NCBI RefSeq assembly: GCF_026343115.1
Contig: NZ_JAPEMC010000001.1
Coordinates: 3,534,001-3,598,000, forward strand
DNA from: Streptomyces sp. NBC_00102
GTDB lineage: Bacteria > Actinomycetota > Actinomycetes > Streptomycetales > Streptomycetaceae
Reading direction: 5' to 3'
DNA: 64,000 nt
Shown here one piece after another: positions 34,308 through 43,394 of the stretch. The notes beneath the pieces were generated by a model. That model made no database searches, was not told where the DNA came from, and saw nothing but the letters and a program-made list of their open reading frames with translations. Made by a program: the position numbers and the translations under genes. The stretch's first letter is position 1. The number at the start of each line of letters is the position of its first letter.

Positions 34308-36098
34308 ATGCTTTGGCATGCTATCTCGCCGATGTTGGACACCGACCGGCGTTCGAGGTCACTGGTCGGCTCGCGCCGGATGAACAGTGACGCGAAGATC
34401 ATCGTGTTGTACGTGGAGGGGCTCCCGAGTGAGGCGCGTGTCGGCCTGATGGGGCCGCTGCTCGATTACGCACGGGCGGCCGGCATCGACGACGGTCCGT
34501 ACACGAGGGCCAAGAGGTTCCTCAAGCGCGAGGGATATCTCCACGAGTGGTCCTACCAGTTCACCCGAGGCAAATGGGCGACCGCGCAGATCCTGTCGAA
34601 CGCGCCGATCACTCCGGAGGAGGCGAAGGCGGTCTGGGCGAGCCGGGAGCATGAGACGGAATGGTCCGGCGAGGGACCGGGAGACGGGCCCGAGGGCGGG
34701 AGTGGCGGGGGAACCCACCGGGGGCCGGGCCGGAGGTCGACGTGGGGACTGGCCGGGGGGCCGCCGCCCTGGGAGCGCGAATCGCCGCAGGTCGGACCGA
34801 GTGACGCGGGTCCGGTACCCGGTCATCGGCAGGGGCGGGGAGGCGGCGGTTACCTACCTGACGGACAACTGATGGCGCGCTCAACCTCCCTACCTACCTG
34901 CGTGATCGACAGTTCGAACGCTGAACGAGCGGCGTTCGGGCGGCGGTTCGAGTACGGCCCCCTCATGGAGGACGAGTCGGACAGCGGCTTCTGGTCGGAG
35001 CCGCCGGAGTGGATGGTCGAGCAGGACCCGGCGGGCGTGCAGGGCGGACAGGCCGTACAGGCCGTACAGGGCGTACGGATGCCTACGCCGGAACCCGTGC
35101 CCGTAGCCGCGCCCGTGGTCGCGCCAGTTGCCGCGCCCGTACCCGTACCCGTACCGGAACCGGCACCCGCACACCCGCCCCTGGCCGCCGCCGTTCTTGA
35201 ACCCGAAAGCGTGCCCGTACCCGAACGCGTTCCCGTTGCCGTTCCCGTTCCCGTGGCCGTTCCCGTGGCGACTCGGGCGCAGGACGCCGAGGAGGAGCGC
35301 GGGAAGGACTGGACGCCTCAGATGGTGCGGGCGGAGGAGGTGCTGCTCTCCCTGGCGAAGGAGTCACGGCAGTTGCGCCTGGGGGTGTACGAGGCGCGGA
35401 GGCTGGTGGACAAGGCGGCCGAGTGGCTGCGGCGCGGTGTGTCGGCGGACGACATGCGGTACGTGCTCAGCTCGCAGCTGCCGCAGGACGGGGTGAGGTC
35501 CGCCGTCGGCTTCCTGCGGCACCGGCTGGAGGTGAAGATGCCCCCGGAACCGGGCCGCGGGCGTGCCGTGTCGGGAGCCGTGGCGCCGGGCGCCTCGCGT
35601 CCCCAGGGTGTGCACCGGCCCGGGGACGTGGTCCGGGTTCCGGGAGGAGGCTGGGCCGTGGACGGGGAAGACGGACCGGTCCCGGTCCCGGTCCCGGTCC
35701 CGGAGACGGTGCCGTTGGTGGAGTGCGAGGGGCCCGGCGACCCGCACATGTTCAGGCCGTACGAGGGTCACACGAAGTGCGGGGACTGTCGGCAGGTGGA
35801 GGCGTACACCCTGTGGGCGGCCCAACGTGCCGCTGCCGCACGGGCTCGGGGTGAGGACGGGCTCGTCGGGGACGGTACCGGCGGCTGGCGTGACCGCCTC
35901 GCCGCGTACGCCACGCCGGGCGGCGCGAGCAGCGAGGACCCGCACCCGGCAGGGCTTCCGGAGCAGCACCCGGCACGGCTTGCGGAGCAGCTCCCGGCAC
36001 GGCTTGCGGAGCAGCACCCGGCAGGGCTTCCGGAGCAGCACCCGGCACGGCTTGCGGAGCAGCTCCCGGCGCAGCGGTCGGACACCGGGAACGGGTGA
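34308..36098 (+). CDS. Winged-helix-like protein with long Pro/Val repeat and C-terminal CxxC
   Basis: Protein of about 596 residues. The N-terminal 90 residues (NSDAKIIVLYVEGLPSEARVGLMG to YLHEWSYQFTRGKWATAQIL) look like a winged-helix DNA-binding domain found in many streptomycete regulators. A Gly/Glu/Pro-rich linker follows. Next is a stretch of Pro/Val/Ala repeats (about residues 260-330), a helical segment (VLLSLAKESRQLRLGVYEARRLVDKAAEWLRRG), and a CGDCR zinc-like motif. The end has five 8-residue repeats. The start is uncertain; ATG 34308 is preceded by GAGAGGG, while the conserved part begins at 34380. Confidence 0.65.
   Translation: MLWHAISPMLDTDRRSRSLVGSRRMNSDAKIIVLYVEGLPSEARVGLMGPLLDYARAAGIDDGPYTRAKRFLKREGYLHEWSYQFTRGKWATAQILSNAPITPEEAKAVWASREHETEWSGEGPGDGPEGGSGGGTHRGPGRRSTWGLAGGPPPWERESPQVGPSDAGPVPGHRQGRGGGGYLPDGQLMARSTSLPTCVIDSSNAERAAFGRRFEYGPLMEDESDSGFWSEPPEWMVEQDPAGVQGGQAVQAVQGVRMPTPEPVPVAAPVVAPVAAPVPVPVPEPAPAHPPLAAAVLEPESVPVPERVPVAVPVPVAVPVATRAQDAEEERGKDWTPQMVRAEEVLLSLAKESRQLRLGVYEARRLVDKAAEWLRRGVSADDMRYVLSSQLPQDGVRSAVGFLRHRLEVKMPPEPGRGRAVSGAVAPGASRPQGVHRPGDVVRVPGGGWAVDGEDGPVPVPVPVPETVPLVECEGPGDPHMFRPYEGHTKCGDCRQVEAYTLWAAQRAAAARARGEDGLVGDGTGGWRDRLAAYATPGGASSEDPHPAGLPEQHPARLAEQLPARLAEQHPAGLPEQHPARLAEQLPAQRSDTGNG
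35943..36062. repeat. 24-bp tandem repeat within the gene, 5 copies
   Basis: Five 24-bp units at the 3' end of the winged-helix-like gene encode HPAGLPEQ, HPARLAEQ, LPARLAEQ, HPAGLPEQ and HPARLAEQ. Units 1-2 and 4-5 are nearly identical, giving a 72-bp higher-order duplication. This indicates recent expansion in frame. Confidence 0.85.
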
Positions 36099-36174
36099 GG
36101 CCGCCCGCGTGCTCGACGCGGACGGCCCCACCCGGTGCGGGAGAGTGCGGGAAGGCGCGGGAGGCGCGGAAGGC

Positions 36175-37683
36175 TCAGTCGGTGATCTCGATCTTCCCGT
36201 CGCCCTTCCCGTCGCCCTTGCCGTTGCCGCTCCGGCCGCTGTCGGACCCGGCGGACCCGGCGGACTCCGCGGCCTCCTCGGAACCGGCCGCGACGGCGGC
36301 TGCCGGGGTGCCGGTCCGGGAGGCGGTGAGGTTCTTGAGCAGCGAGGCGAGGTCGACGCCGGTCGTGGAGGTGAGCAACTCCATGCCCTGCGCGACGTTG
36401 TCGGTGACCGTGCGGGCCAACTGGCTCGCCCCGTCGGTGGAGATGACCGTCAGCTTGTCGATGGCGCTCAGCGGCTCCGCCGCCTTGGCGACGACCTTGG
36501 GCAGCACCTCCACCAGCATCTGCAGCACGGCCGCGTCACCGTACTGCGCGAAGGCGTCGGCCTTCTTCCGCATGGCCTCGGCCTCCGCCGCACCCCGGGC
36601 GGCGATGGCGGCGGCCTGGGCCTCGCCCTCGATGCGTACCGCCTCCGCCAGGGCCGAACGCTGGAGCTTCTCGCCCTCACCGGTCAGACGGGCGCGGTCG
36701 GCGGTGGCCTCCGCCTCCTTGACCTTGGCGATCCGGCGGGCCTCGGCCTCCTGCTCAGCCTGGTAACGGGCGGCGTCGGCCGGCTTGCGGACCCGGGTGT
36801 CGAGCTCGCGGTCGGTGAGCGCCGCCTGGCGCTGGGCCACCTTCTCCTGCTCCTGGAGGACCTCCTGCTGGCGTGCCGCCTGCGCGAGCGGGCCCGCCGC
36901 GTTGGCCTTGGCGGCCGCCACGTCGGTCTCCACCCGGATCTCCGCCTGCCTCAGGTACAACGTCCGCTCGGCGACGGCGACGTCCTCGGCCGCCTTCAAC
37001 CGGGCCTGCTCCGAGGTCCGCCGCGAGTTGGCCTCGGCGATGTCCGCCTCCTGCTTGGCCCGCGCGGCCTCGGGCCGGCCGAGGTCCTCCAGGTAGGTGC
37101 CCTCGGTGGTGATGTCGTGGATCTGGAACGCGTCCAGGATCAGGCCCTGGCCGGAGAGGCTGGCCTCGGCCTCCTCCGCGACCTGACTGGCGAACGCGGC
37201 ACGGTCGCGGATGATGTCCTCGACCGACATCCGGCCCACGATCGCGCGCAGCGAACCCGAGAGGACCTCCTGGGTGAAGCCCGCGATCCCCTTCTGCTGG
37301 CGCAGGAAGCGCTGGGCGGAGGCGCGGATCGCGTCCTCGCTGCCGCCGACCTTGACGATCGCGACGCCTTCGAGGTTCGCCTTGACCCCGCGCAGGGTGA
37401 CGGCCCCGCGCACCTTCACCGGGATCTGCCGGCTGGAGAGGTCGAGGGTGTACCGCTGCTGCACGAACGGCACCACGAAGACGCCGCCGCCGACCACGAC
37501 CTTCTGGCCGGTGTTGTCGATGCTGGTCCGGCCGGTGACCGGATCCGTGTGCTTCTTGCCCCGGCGCCCGGTGATGATGAACGCCTCGCTGGGCCCGGCG
37601 ACTTTGTACCGGGTCACGACGGCGAGGCCGAGAAGGACGAACAGGGCGACGATGCCGATGACGGAGATGACGACTGGACTCAT
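36175..37683 (-). CDS. Flotillin/SPFH-domain protein
   Basis: Membrane scaffold protein of 502 residues. One N-terminal membrane helix (VVISVIGIVALFVLLGLAVV) is followed by the SPFH domain (YKVAGPSEAFIITGRRGKK through QIHDITTEGTYLEDLGRPEAARAK, about residues 27-215). A long Ala/Glu-rich coiled coil reaches to about 380, typical of flotillins that organise membrane microdomains. The tail is Gly/Lys-rich (NGKGDGKGDGK). It lies downstream of an NfeD-like gene in the same direction, the standard bacterial pairing. Confidence 0.92.
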   Translation of the reverse strand: MSPVVISVIGIVALFVLLGLAVVTRYKVAGPSEAFIITGRRGKKHTDPVTGRTSIDNTGQKVVVGGGVFVVPFVQQRYTLDLSSRQIPVKVRGAVTLRGVKANLEGVAIVKVGGSEDAIRASAQRFLRQQKGIAGFTQEVLSGSLRAIVGRMSVEDIIRDRAAFASQVAEEAEASLSGQGLILDAFQIHDITTEGTYLEDLGRPEAARAKQEADIAEANSRRTSEQARLKAAEDVAVAERTLYLRQAEIRVETDVAAAKANAAGPLAQAARQQEVLQEQEKVAQRQAALTDRELDTRVRKPADAARYQAEQEAEARRIAKVKEAEATADRARLTGEGEKLQRSALAEAVRIEGEAQAAAIAARGAAEAEAMRKKADAFAQYGDAAVLQMLVEVLPKVVAKAAEPLSAIDKLTVISTDGASQLARTVTDNVAQGMELLTSTTGVDLASLLKNLTASRTGTPAAAVAAGSEEAAESAGSAGSDSGRSGNGKGDGKGDGKIEITD

Positions 37684-37744
37684 GTGGTGATGCCCCCTGG
37701 CCCGCTGCCCGTTCGGGCAGCGGAGTTCTCAACAGCTGTATGTG

Positions 37745-38269
37745 TTACGGGCGTTCGACCGGGCGGACGTTGACCGAGGTGGAGGACAAGGTGGCCTCCA
37801 CCCAGATCTCGGTGCCCATCGCGACGGGTGCGGCGCTCTTCGCCGCGTACTTCACGGTGTGTCCGGCGTGGCGCAGCAGCACCTCGCCGTATCCGTTCGC
37901 CGGGATCGCGGTGACGACGGAACCGGTGGTACCGATCAGGTCGTCGCCGCGCGGGGTGGGGTCCGTCCGGTCCTGCATCAGAGAACGGCTGAACTTCCAG
38001 GTCAGCCAGGCCGCGACGAGCCCCGCGAGCCCCCCGCTCGCGAGGGCCACGGCCAGTCCCGCCCCGGTGGTCCCCTCCACGATCGCTCCGCCGAAGCCGA
38101 GCATCGAGAGGAAACCTGCGATCACCGGCAGCGAGAGCAGGCCGTCGAAGAGCCCGCCCAGCAGCCCTCCGAAGAGTCCTCCGAAGATCCCCTCCAGGAT
38201 GCCGTCGAAGAGCAACGACAGAGCGAGCAGGGCGAGTCCCGCCGCACCCAGTGCGAGGAGAAGCGTCAC
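37745..38269 (-). CDS. NfeD-like membrane protein
   Basis: Protein of 174 residues with two or three hydrophobic stretches (TLLLALGAAGLALLALSLLF, a Gly/Leu/Phe-rich GIFGGLFGGLLGGLF segment, and ALASGGLAGLVAAWLTW). A C-terminal OB-fold-like domain follows (DDLIGTTGSVVTAIPANGYGEVLL to SSTSVNVRPV). This layout matches NfeD proteins, which accompany flotillins in bacteria. It is first in the operon; a hairpin and the ACTGCCGG/CCGGCAGT palindrome lie upstream. Confidence 0.82.
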   Translation of the reverse strand: MTLLLALGAAGLALLALSLLFDGILEGIFGGLFGGLLGGLFDGLLSLPVIAGFLSMLGFGGAIVEGTTGAGLAVALASGGLAGLVAAWLTWKFSRSLMQDRTDPTPRGDDLIGTTGSVVTAIPANGYGEVLLRHAGHTVKYAAKSAAPVAMGTEIWVEATLSSTSVNVRPVERP

Positions 38270-38288
38270 TTCGTACCCCCTAGAGGTC

Positions 38289-38319
38289 CCTCGTCCGGCT
38301 CAGGCCGGGCCGGACGAGG
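38289..38319. promoter_or_regulatory. 11-bp hairpin upstream of the NfeD-like gene
   Basis: CCTCGTCCGGC (38289-38299) and its complement (38309-38319) form an 11-bp stem only 20 bp upstream of the NfeD-like start. It could be an element of the 5' leader of the NfeD/flotillin transcript or a terminator for the upstream leftward gene. Confidence 0.5.
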
Positions 38320-38433
38320 CCCCGCTCCCCGACCGAGCCCGGTCCGGACGAAAAACCATTGAGCTTCACGGGCCCCCCGGCCCAGCTCCGCGGCGAATCG
38401 AGCGGAGCGTCTCACGGCCCGGGGCCCACCGTC

Positions 38434-38452
38434 ACTGCCGGGAACCGGCAGT
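38434..38452. promoter_or_regulatory. Second copy of palindrome ACTGCCGG-N3-CCGGCAGT
   Basis: A perfect inverted repeat with 8-bp arms lies about 165 bp upstream of the NfeD-like start. It matches the palindrome in front of the PucR-type regulator at 4531-4549, and its right flank (CAGTCTTCGAGCGG against CAGTCCTGGAGCGG) is also alike. This suggests both promoters bind the same regulator. Confidence 0.6.
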
Positions 38453-38549
38453 CTTCGAGCGGTCTCGATGCCGGGAAACTGCCCAGCCGAAGAGAGGGAC
38501 GAACCCCTCCGCGCGATCGGTTCCGCGCACGCCTCGCCCCGTACGGCTG

Positions 38550-38912
38550 TCAGCGCTTGACCAGCGCCAGCAGGCTCAGGCCGAACATCAGCACTCCGAG
38601 CGGGAGATGGACCGACGGCACGTGCGCGATACCGAGCACGACCTGCACCGACGCGAGCACCAGGAACCCGGTCGCCTGCCAGACCGGCCGGACCGGACCG
38701 CCGCCCGGCTTCCACGCCAGCACCGCCGCGAGGACGTACAGCATCGACGCCCCGTACATCACCCGCGCGCCGACGCTGTGCAGCGTCTCCCCGTAGGAAG
38801 CGGTCAACAGCAGCCCCGCGGAGACTGCTTGGAGAAATATGGTCAGGGTCTGCAGGGCTATCGCGACCCGCAGGAACGAGAAACGGTGCACTGCCGCCGC
38901 CTGGGTGGTCAT
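38550..38912 (-). CDS. Four-helix membrane protein
   Basis: Protein of 120 residues with four hydrophobic helices (VAIALQTLTIFLQAVSAGLLL, VGARVMYGASMLYVLAAVLAW, ATGFLVLASVQVVLGIA, PLGVLMFGLSLLALV). The start ATG at 38912 was preferred to GTG 38918 because GGGGGA is 8 bp upstream of it. It is divergent from the ECF41-type sigma factor gene. No known function; many actinobacteria carry similar small membrane proteins. Confidence 0.7.
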   Translation of the reverse strand: MTTQAAAVHRFSFLRVAIALQTLTIFLQAVSAGLLLTASYGETLHSVGARVMYGASMLYVLAAVLAWKPGGGPVRPVWQATGFLVLASVQVVLGIAHVPSVHLPLGVLMFGLSLLALVKR

Positions 38913-39016
38913 GGCCACGGTCCCCCTTTTCCGCCCCGGAGGGCAGTCGTGTCGATAAGGTCGTAACCGTCCGACGAGATGGGCCGCGAGAAGGTAAGGC
39001 GAGGGAGGCGGCCGGG

Positions 39017-39916
39017 ATGGTCGGGGCGGGTACGGCTACCGGGGACGTGGCCGGGGAGCGGGGCCAACTCCTCAACATCGGCTATCGGTTGCTCGGTTCG
39101 CTCGCCGAGGCCGAGGACGCCGTGCAGGAGGCGTACACCCGCTGGTACGCGCTGCCGCGCGCCCGGCGGGAAGAGATCGCCGTCCCCGGCGCCTGGCTGA
39201 CGACCGTGACCGGCCGGATCTGCCTGGACGTGCTCGGCTCCGCGCGGTCCCGCCGCGAGAGGTACACCGGTTCCTGGTTGCCCGACCCGCTGCCCGACCG
39301 CGCCGCAGGCGGCCGCGACGGCGCCACCGACCCCGCCGACCTGATGGTCCTGGACGAGTCGGTGACCATGGCCTTCCTCGTCGTCCTGGAGTCGATGACC
39401 CCGGCCGCGCGGGTGGCGTTCGTACTGCACGACGTGTTCCGTTATCCGTTCGCCGAGATCGCCGACGTCCTCGGCCGCACCCCGGGCGCCTGCAAGCAGC
39501 TCGCGGCCTCCGGGCGGCGGCGGCTGCGCGAGGAACGCCCGCCGGTGTCGGCGGCCGGCCGGGACGACGTGGTGCGGCAGGTCAAGAAGGCGTGGGAGGC
39601 ACGGAACATCGCGGCCCTCGTCGACCTCCTCGACCCCGCCGCCGTACTCACCGCCGACGGCGGCGGTCTGGCGAGCGCCGTCCTGCGCCCCGTCGAGGGC
39701 GGCGCGCGCATCGCCGCCTACATGGCCGCCATCGCCGACCGTGCTCCCGGGCTCGAACTCCTGGAACGCCGGGTCAACGGGGCCCCGGGCCTGGTGGCCC
39801 GGAGCGGCGGCACCGTGCTGACGGTCGCGTCGCTCGACATCGCCGCAGGGCGTGTCACCCGTCTGTGGGTGGTCCGTAACCCGGAGAAGCTGCGGCCCTG
39901 GCTGGACGAGACCTGA
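39017..39916 (+). CDS. ECF41-type sigma factor with SnoaL-like C-terminal domain
   Basis: Sigma factor of 299 residues. Region 2 (LLNIGYRLLGSLAEAEDAVQEAYTRWYAL) and region 4 (MTPAARVAFVLHDVFRYPFAEIADVLGRTPGACKQLAASGRRRL) are followed by a fused C-terminal domain of about 100 residues (EARNIAALVDLLDPAAVLTADGGG to DIAAGRVTRLWVVRNPEKLR). The fused domain is of the SnoaL/NTF2 type that regulates ECF41 sigma factors internally. The ATG at 39017 follows GGAGG. No anti-sigma gene is needed. A target promoter was not found. Confidence 0.9.
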   Translation: MVGAGTATGDVAGERGQLLNIGYRLLGSLAEAEDAVQEAYTRWYALPRARREEIAVPGAWLTTVTGRICLDVLGSARSRRERYTGSWLPDPLPDRAAGGRDGATDPADLMVLDESVTMAFLVVLESMTPAARVAFVLHDVFRYPFAEIADVLGRTPGACKQLAASGRRRLREERPPVSAAGRDDVVRQVKKAWEARNIAALVDLLDPAAVLTADGGGLASAVLRPVEGGARIAAYMAAIADRAPGLELLERRVNGAPGLVARSGGTVLTVASLDIAAGRVTRLWVVRNPEKLRPWLDET

Positions 39917-39974
39917 GGGGCGCCCGGCCTGCCGTCGGGCACCCTCGGTCGGACGGTCCTGCGGCTCGTCGCGG

Positions 39975-40460
39975 TCAGGCGGTCTCGATCGCGGCGAGCT
40001 GCTCGGCCAGCGTGTCGACGGACTGGAAGGTCGCGCCGACCAGCGCCACGTGCTTCCACCGCAGCACACCGTCCGGACCGATGAGGAACACCGACCGGCG
40101 CACCCCGATCCCGGGCGCGGCCACCCCGTACTTCCGGGCCACCGCCCGGTCCGGGTCGGCCAGCAGCGGCATCCGCAGCCCCCGCACCCGGGCGAAGTTC
40201 TCGTGACTGTCCACACCCTGTGGACTGATTCCCCAGACGTCCGCGCCGAGCCCCTCGAAGACCTCCAGGCCCGAGGAGTACGAGCAGAGCTGCCGGGTGC
40301 AGACGGTGGTGTTGTCACCGGGGTAGAACGCCAGGATCAGCGCGCGCCCCGGCGCACTGTCGCGGAAGTAGTCGCGGCGCACGAACTCCTCACCGATGAG
40401 CGCTCCACCCTGGAGGGTGAACTCCGGCGCCGGAGTGCCGATCTGAGGGCCTGATGCCAT
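39975..40460 (-). CDS. Peroxiredoxin (AhpE/Bcp type)
   Basis: Thiol peroxidase of 161 residues that reduces peroxides. The core FYPGDNTTVCTRQLCSY contains the peroxidatic cysteine (VCT) and a possible resolving cysteine four residues later (QLC). The Arg in GVRRSVFLIGPDG is also expected. GGAGACATC precedes the ATG at 40460. It is divergent from an alpha/beta hydrolase gene 135 bp away. Confidence 0.92.
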   Translation of the reverse strand: MASGPQIGTPAPEFTLQGGALIGEEFVRRDYFRDSAPGRALILAFYPGDNTTVCTRQLCSYSSGLEVFEGLGADVWGISPQGVDSHENFARVRGLRMPLLADPDRAVARKYGVAAPGIGVRRSVFLIGPDGVLRWKHVALVGATFQSVDTLAEQLAAIETA

Positions 40461-40595
40461 GATGTCTCCTTCGTTCGGGGAATGTTCGCGGCGAGAAACA
40501 CGCCGCGCGGGGGTTCCTACGAGAATGTGCCCACGTGCTCCGCACGAGCATGCTCCTCGTAAGGGCGAACCGTCCCACGACCCCAGGAGGTGTGC

Positions 40596-41327
40596 GTGGC
40601 CCCGCAGATGCCCTCGGCAGCGGTGCTCGTCCTGCACGGCGGCCGGGCCCGGGGGACCGAGCCGCCACCGCCCGGCCTGCTCAACCTCCCCGGTCTGCGG
40701 ATGTTCCCGTTCATCCGCTCCCTCGCCAAGGCCACCGGAGAACGGGCCACCGGATCACAGCGCTCCGACGCGACCGGCCCTGTGCTGGTGCGCCGCGTGC
40801 GGTACGGACACCGGGGATGGAACGGCGACCGGGACGACGCCTTCCACGACGCGGTGCAGGCCCTGGACGAGCTCCAGGACGAGGCCGGGGACGACCTGCC
40901 GGTGATCCTGCTCGGCCACTCCATGGGCGCCCGCGCCGCCCTGCGCGCCGGAGGCCACCCGCTGGTGCGCGGGGTCGTCGGCCTCGCGCCCTGGTGCCCG
41001 CCCGGCGACCCCGTCACCCAGCTCTCCGGCCGTGACGTGATCCTGCTGCACAGCACCCGCGACCGGGTCACCAGCCCGCAGGCCACCCAGTCGCTCGTCA
41101 CCCGCGCCCGCCGCGCCGGCGCCCGTACCTGCCTGATCACCGTCCGGGGCAGCGACCACGCGATGATCCGCCGCGCCGCCACCTGGCACCGCACCACGAC
41201 CGCGCTGGTCACCGGACTGCTCGGGCTGGCCCCCGTCCCCTGGCCGGTCGACGAGATCCTGCGGCTCCCCGTGACCGCGGAGGCCACCGCCGGGACGCTG
41301 GACCTCGACGGACTCCCCGCACGCTGA
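40596..41327 (+). CDS. Alpha/beta-fold hydrolase
   Basis: Cytoplasmic hydrolase-like protein of 243 residues. VLVLHGGRARG is the oxyanion region, LLGHSMGARAALRAG supplies the nucleophile Ser, LLHSTRDRVTSP the acid and RGSDHAM the histidine. The GTG at 40596 was chosen for its AGGAGG site 5 bp upstream; the frame also allows GTG 40590. No substrate is apparent. It faces away from the peroxiredoxin gene. Confidence 0.85.
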   Translation: MAPQMPSAAVLVLHGGRARGTEPPPPGLLNLPGLRMFPFIRSLAKATGERATGSQRSDATGPVLVRRVRYGHRGWNGDRDDAFHDAVQALDELQDEAGDDLPVILLGHSMGARAALRAGGHPLVRGVVGLAPWCPPGDPVTQLSGRDVILLHSTRDRVTSPQATQSLVTRARRAGARTCLITVRGSDHAMIRRAATWHRTTTALVTGLLGLAPVPWPVDEILRLPVTAEATAGTLDLDGLPAR

Positions 41328-41430
41328 GCGCGGCGCCCCGTCTGCGGATGCGGGGGCCCCGGGAGCGGCAGAGGATGGACATCCGGCAGGTCACGAGCGA
41401 GCGCGCGGGCGACGACGGCGGGAGATTCCG

Positions 41431-43386
41431 GTGGAGGGCAGATCCGACGAGCGACCGCCGTCCGTGCCACCGTCCGCCGCGCCGCGGGAGCCGCGGGAGC
41501 CGCAGGTCCCGGAGGAGCCGGGACTCCTCGGCTTCGCGGCCGGCGACCCCGTCCCGCCCATCGACCTCGAAGCCGTGGCCGACTTCGCCGACGGTTCCCC
41601 CGCCGGGATCGCCGCTTTCGACACCCGGCTGCGGTACGTCTACGTGAACCCGGCCCTCGAAGGGTTCAACGGCATCCCCGCCGCCGCCCACCTCGGCCGC
41701 ACCGTCCAGGAGGTGCTGCCGCAGCTCAACGCCCGCGACCACGTCATGCAACTGGTGCTCCGCGACGGAACGCCCCGGCTCTCCACGACCCAGGGCCAGT
41801 CCTGGGGGGTCTCCCGCCACGAGGAGCGCTACTGGCAGGCCGCCTACCACCGGCTGGAGCAGGACGGCGTGCCGGTCGGGGTGGTCGTCATCCTGCTGGA
41901 GATGAGCGAGGTCAAGAGCGAGGGCCGGGAGCTGGAACGCGCCCGCAGGCACCTCGCCCTCCTCGCCACCGCCGCCGTCAACATCGGGACCACCCTCGAC
42001 ATGGACACCACCTGCGAGGAACTCGCCCGGTTCGTGGTGCCCTCCCTCGCCGACTTCGCCGCGGTGGAGGTCTTCCCGCCCGAGGTCGGGCACAGCGTCC
42101 GCCAGGCCCCGCCGGGCATCCTGCGGATGCGGCGCGCCGGATTCGCCGCGGCCCACGGCTACCAGGAGGGGGCCGCGGCCTTCAACAACGCGGGGGAGTA
42201 CATCGACTACGCCGAGGACGCGGTCGTCGCCCGCTGCCTGGCGGCCAACGAACCCGTCGTCATGGACCTCGGCGACGAGAACGAGTTCGGCCGCTCCGGC
42301 GCCACCGACGAACTGCTCGCCGCCTACCGCGCCTCCGGCCTGCGCACCGCCCTCGTCGTCCCGCTGGTGGTCCGCGGGGTCTCCCTCGGGGCGCTCAGCC
42401 TGGTCCGCTCGGAACAGTCGCCGCCCTTCGACGCCGAGGACGTGCTCGTCGCCGGAGAACTCGCCCACCGCGCCGCCACCGACCTCGACCACGCCCGCCG
42501 TTACGCCCGCGAACACACCATCGCCCGCGAGCTCCAGGCGTCCCTGCTCTCCGAACCCCGCGGCGCCCACCCGCACGTGGAGGTCGCCACCCGCTATCTC
42601 CCCGCTGACCGGGGCGCGGTGGTGGGCGGTGACTGGTTCGACGTCGTACCGCTGCGCGACGGGCGCCACCTCAAGGCGATGGGCGACGTCATGGGGCACG
42701 GCGTGGAAGCGGCGGTGGCCATGAGCCACTACCGCTCGCTGCTGCGGCTGCTGGCCGGCGAGGACCTGCCCCCGCACCGCATCCTGGAGCAACTCGACCG
42801 CATGGTGCAGCGATCCGGCCTCGACCGGGCCGCCACCTGCCTGCTCGCCGTGGTCGACCGCTTCGCCGGGATGTGCGAGGTGGCGAGCGCCGGACACCTG
42901 CCGCCCGTCTTCATCGACCCGGGCGCCGACCACTCGCGGGTGGTGCCCGTGAAGCCCGGTCCCCCGCTCGGCATGGGCTTCGGCGGCTACCGCACCGAGA
43001 CGGTGCCCTGCGGCCCCGGAACCGTCCTCTTCATGTACACGGACGGGCTGGTGGAACGCCGGGGCGAGGACATCGACGTCTCCGTACGGCGCCTCTCCAC
43101 CCTGACCATGCCCAGGAGCGGCGACCTGGAAGACCTGCTGGACGAGGCGATCGACCGGTTCGGGGAGGGCGCCGACGACGACATCGCCGTCCTCGCCTCA
43201 CGCATCCGCGAGGACGTCGGCTTCGGCCGGTGGACGGGCGAGACCACGACCGGCCAGACCACCAGGACCCGGCGGCACTTCCGCCCGACCGGCCCGAAAC
43301 TCGTCGACGGCCCCCGCCCCGCCACCGGACCACGCCTCCTCGGCGACAGCGGCCCGGAGACCGGCCCCACCCCCTCACCCCCCTGA
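41431..43386 (+). CDS. PAS-GAF-SpoIIE serine phosphatase
   Basis: Signalling phosphatase of 651 residues. A PAS domain lies at about 35-150 (GSPAGIAAFDTRLRYVYVNPALEGFNGIPA), a GAF domain at about 175-355, and a PP2C-like SpoIIE domain at about 375-595. The SpoIIE domain starts at ELQASLLSEPRGAHPHVEVATRYLPA and has GGDWFDVVPLRDGR, MGDVMGHGVEAAVAM and YTDGLVERRGEDID (metal ligands). These enzymes in streptomycetes dephosphorylate anti-sigma antagonists. No histidine-kinase-like domain is fused. The final 55 residues are a Pro/Thr-rich tail. Confidence 0.9.
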   Translation: MEGRSDERPPSVPPSAAPREPREPQVPEEPGLLGFAAGDPVPPIDLEAVADFADGSPAGIAAFDTRLRYVYVNPALEGFNGIPAAAHLGRTVQEVLPQLNARDHVMQLVLRDGTPRLSTTQGQSWGVSRHEERYWQAAYHRLEQDGVPVGVVVILLEMSEVKSEGRELERARRHLALLATAAVNIGTTLDMDTTCEELARFVVPSLADFAAVEVFPPEVGHSVRQAPPGILRMRRAGFAAAHGYQEGAAAFNNAGEYIDYAEDAVVARCLAANEPVVMDLGDENEFGRSGATDELLAAYRASGLRTALVVPLVVRGVSLGALSLVRSEQSPPFDAEDVLVAGELAHRAATDLDHARRYAREHTIARELQASLLSEPRGAHPHVEVATRYLPADRGAVVGGDWFDVVPLRDGRHLKAMGDVMGHGVEAAVAMSHYRSLLRLLAGEDLPPHRILEQLDRMVQRSGLDRAATCLLAVVDRFAGMCEVASAGHLPPVFIDPGADHSRVVPVKPGPPLGMGFGGYRTETVPCGPGTVLFMYTDGLVERRGEDIDVSVRRLSTLTMPRSGDLEDLLDEAIDRFGEGADDDIAVLASRIREDVGFGRWTGETTTGQTTRTRRHFRPTGPKLVDGPRPATGPRLLGDSGPETGPTPSPP

Positions 43387-43394
43387 TCGCCCCC

